Assembly (NCBI GenBank): GCA_023864145.1
Contig: JAIVER010000075.1
Coordinates: forward strand, 1-6,360
From: Thiohalomonas sp.
GTDB taxonomy: Bacteria; Pseudomonadota; Gammaproteobacteria; GRL18
Reading direction: 5' to 3'
DNA: 6,360 nt
Made by a program: the position numbers and the translations under genes. Position 1 is the first letter of the stretch. Each line of letters begins with the position of its first letter. Under the pieces are notes generated by a model, which saw only the letters and a list, made by a program, of their open reading frames with translations, did not search any database and was not told where the DNA came from. Positions 5,845 to 6,360 of this stretch are shown here, one piece after another.

Positions 5845-6078
5845 TTGGACAAGCAAAGAGATAATTTAAAAAAGATTGAAGAGTTAACCATTAAGCTGAA
5901 TAGTGCTCTGGAAAATATGGATGAGCAAACTAGAACAAAACTGGAAGCCCATAACCTTCAAGTAAACGGGATCAGCATGTCACTATTGCGGGTGCAAATT
6001 GGTGTAGATAACGCTTTGAATGATATAAAAAGAAAATCTTCAAAAAATAAAAAACCTGTTATTACTAAAGTCTGTTAG
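5845..6078 (+). CDS. Small hypothetical charged helical protein
   Basis: I do not recognise this gene. The frame is open from ATG 5830 (82 aa), but a strong ribosome binding site GGAGGT at 5832-5837 lies inside those first codons and is ideally placed (seven bases) for the in-frame TTG at 5845. The likely product therefore starts MDKQRDNLKKIEELTIKL and has 77 residues. It has no signal peptide or membrane segment. Most of it (about 3-65) looks helical, with leucine/isoleucine spacing suggesting a coiled coil or small helical bundle, and it ends in a basic tail (KRKSSKNKKP) and a C-terminal Cys. It is separated from tRNA-Lys by a terminator, so it is not part of the tol-pal unit. It could be a DNA- or RNA-associated small protein, but that is only a guess from charge. 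Confidence 0.55.
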   Translation: MDKQRDNLKKIEELTIKLNSALENMDEQTRTKLEAHNLQVNGISMSLLRVQIGVDNALNDIKRKSSKNKKPVITKVC

Positions 6079-6285
6079 TGTAAATCTAAATCCTCAATAT
6101 AAGCTCTGATGTCAAATCGGACCTCAGCAAACATTCATTATTCCTGCATCCTTTCGATTTGATTCGTAATATTATTTATTTTAATATTGATGGCAAATAT
6201 TCAGAGTAAAGAAACAGTTGTGCTGTTAACAGGGTCTAATGCGTTTCTATCAATTCATATCAAACAGACTTACTATACCCATGAC
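6079..6285. other. AT-rich noncoding stretch with symmetric elements
   Basis: No gene longer than a few dozen codons is visible on either strand, and no terminator of usual form follows the small gene. It holds an AT-only inverted repeat, AATATTA (6168-6174) with TAATATT (6182-6188), and a perfect 10-base palindrome CTGTTAACAG (6223-6232). It also holds two copies of TATCAA ten bases apart (6248-6253 and 6258-6263). A possible promoter, TTAACA (6226-6231) and TATCAA (6248-6253) with a 16-base spacer, overlaps the palindrome and points towards the right edge. Confidence 0.35.
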
Positions 6286-6310
6286 CTATGAAAATGCTTG
6301 ATTTTCATAG
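6286..6310. repeat. Perfect 10-bp hairpin, loop of five bases
   Basis: CTATGAAAAT (6286-6295) and ATTTTCATAG (6301-6310) are exact reverse complements around the loop GCTTG. There is no T-run on either side, so it does not look like a terminator for either strand. The left arm contains ATG 6288, the first possible start of the ORF that leaves the window. It could therefore control translation of that ORF, or serve as a protein-binding site. Confidence 0.6.
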
Positions 6311-6360
6311 AGAAGAAGATCAAAATTATCCAATGACGCAAATTACTCTCACAGCCCATG
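6288..6360 (+). CDS. Possible start of a gene running off the right edge
   Basis: A frame open from ATG 6288 to the window end reads MKMLDFHREEDQNYPMTQIT, then LTAH. Alternative in-frame starts are 6294 and 6333 (MTQITLTAH). None has a clear ribosome binding site; a purine-rich GAGAAGAAG (6310-6318) lies rather far from 6333. The product is unrecognised. The open stretch is too short to be significant by itself, and it may be chance. Confidence 0.25.
   Translation, partial: MKMLDFHREEDQNYPMTQITLTAH

Overview
The window carries the core Tol-Pal cell-envelope cluster of a gammaproteobacterium in its classical order: end of ruvB, ybgC, tolQ, tolR, tolA, tolB, pal, cpoB, then tRNA-Lys. All genes lie on the + strand. 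The DNA is AT-rich. TolA is short, and its C-terminal domain and the YbgC, TolQ and TolB proteins are clearly gammaproteobacterial but not enterobacterial. I cannot name a genus with confidence.

Layout. Bases 1-84 do not encode the expected upstream part of RuvB. Recognisable RuvB homology starts near base 85 and runs to the stop at 210, so ruvB is either broken or joined to foreign or misassembled sequence at the left edge. From 216 to 5478 six Tol-Pal genes plus ybgC are tightly packed: tolQ/tolR overlap by one base, tolA/tolB abut, and short gaps separate the rest. Two micro-ORFs sit in the gaps before tolA (1781-1831) and pal (3917-3952), exactly where those genes lack a good ribosome binding site of their own. 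No terminator follows cpoB. A strong tRNA-type promoter (5506-5540), a highly foldable leader of about 84 nt, tRNA-Lys(TTT) (5624-5699) and a probable intrinsic terminator (5707-5742) follow. The last 600 bases hold one small unrecognised gene (best start TTG at 5845) and an AT-rich noncoding stretch with several symmetric elements. It ends in a perfect 10-bp hairpin that overlaps the first possible start codon of an ORF running off the right edge.

How the genes work together. TolQ and TolR form the proton-driven inner-membrane motor. TolA is the energised arm spanning the periplasm, TolB is the periplasmic beta-propeller partner, and Pal is the outer-membrane lipoprotein that grips peptidoglycan. 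CpoB links this machine to peptidoglycan synthesis during division. YbgC is an acyl-CoA thioesterase co-encoded with them. Key motor residues (TolQ T145 and T178, TolR D19) and Pal peptidoglycan-binding residues are intact, so the machine looks functional.

I see no convincing new multi-gene system here. The points most worth checking are the broken ruvB junction, the structured tRNA leader, the two micro-ORF leaders, and the small gene and hairpin at the right end.
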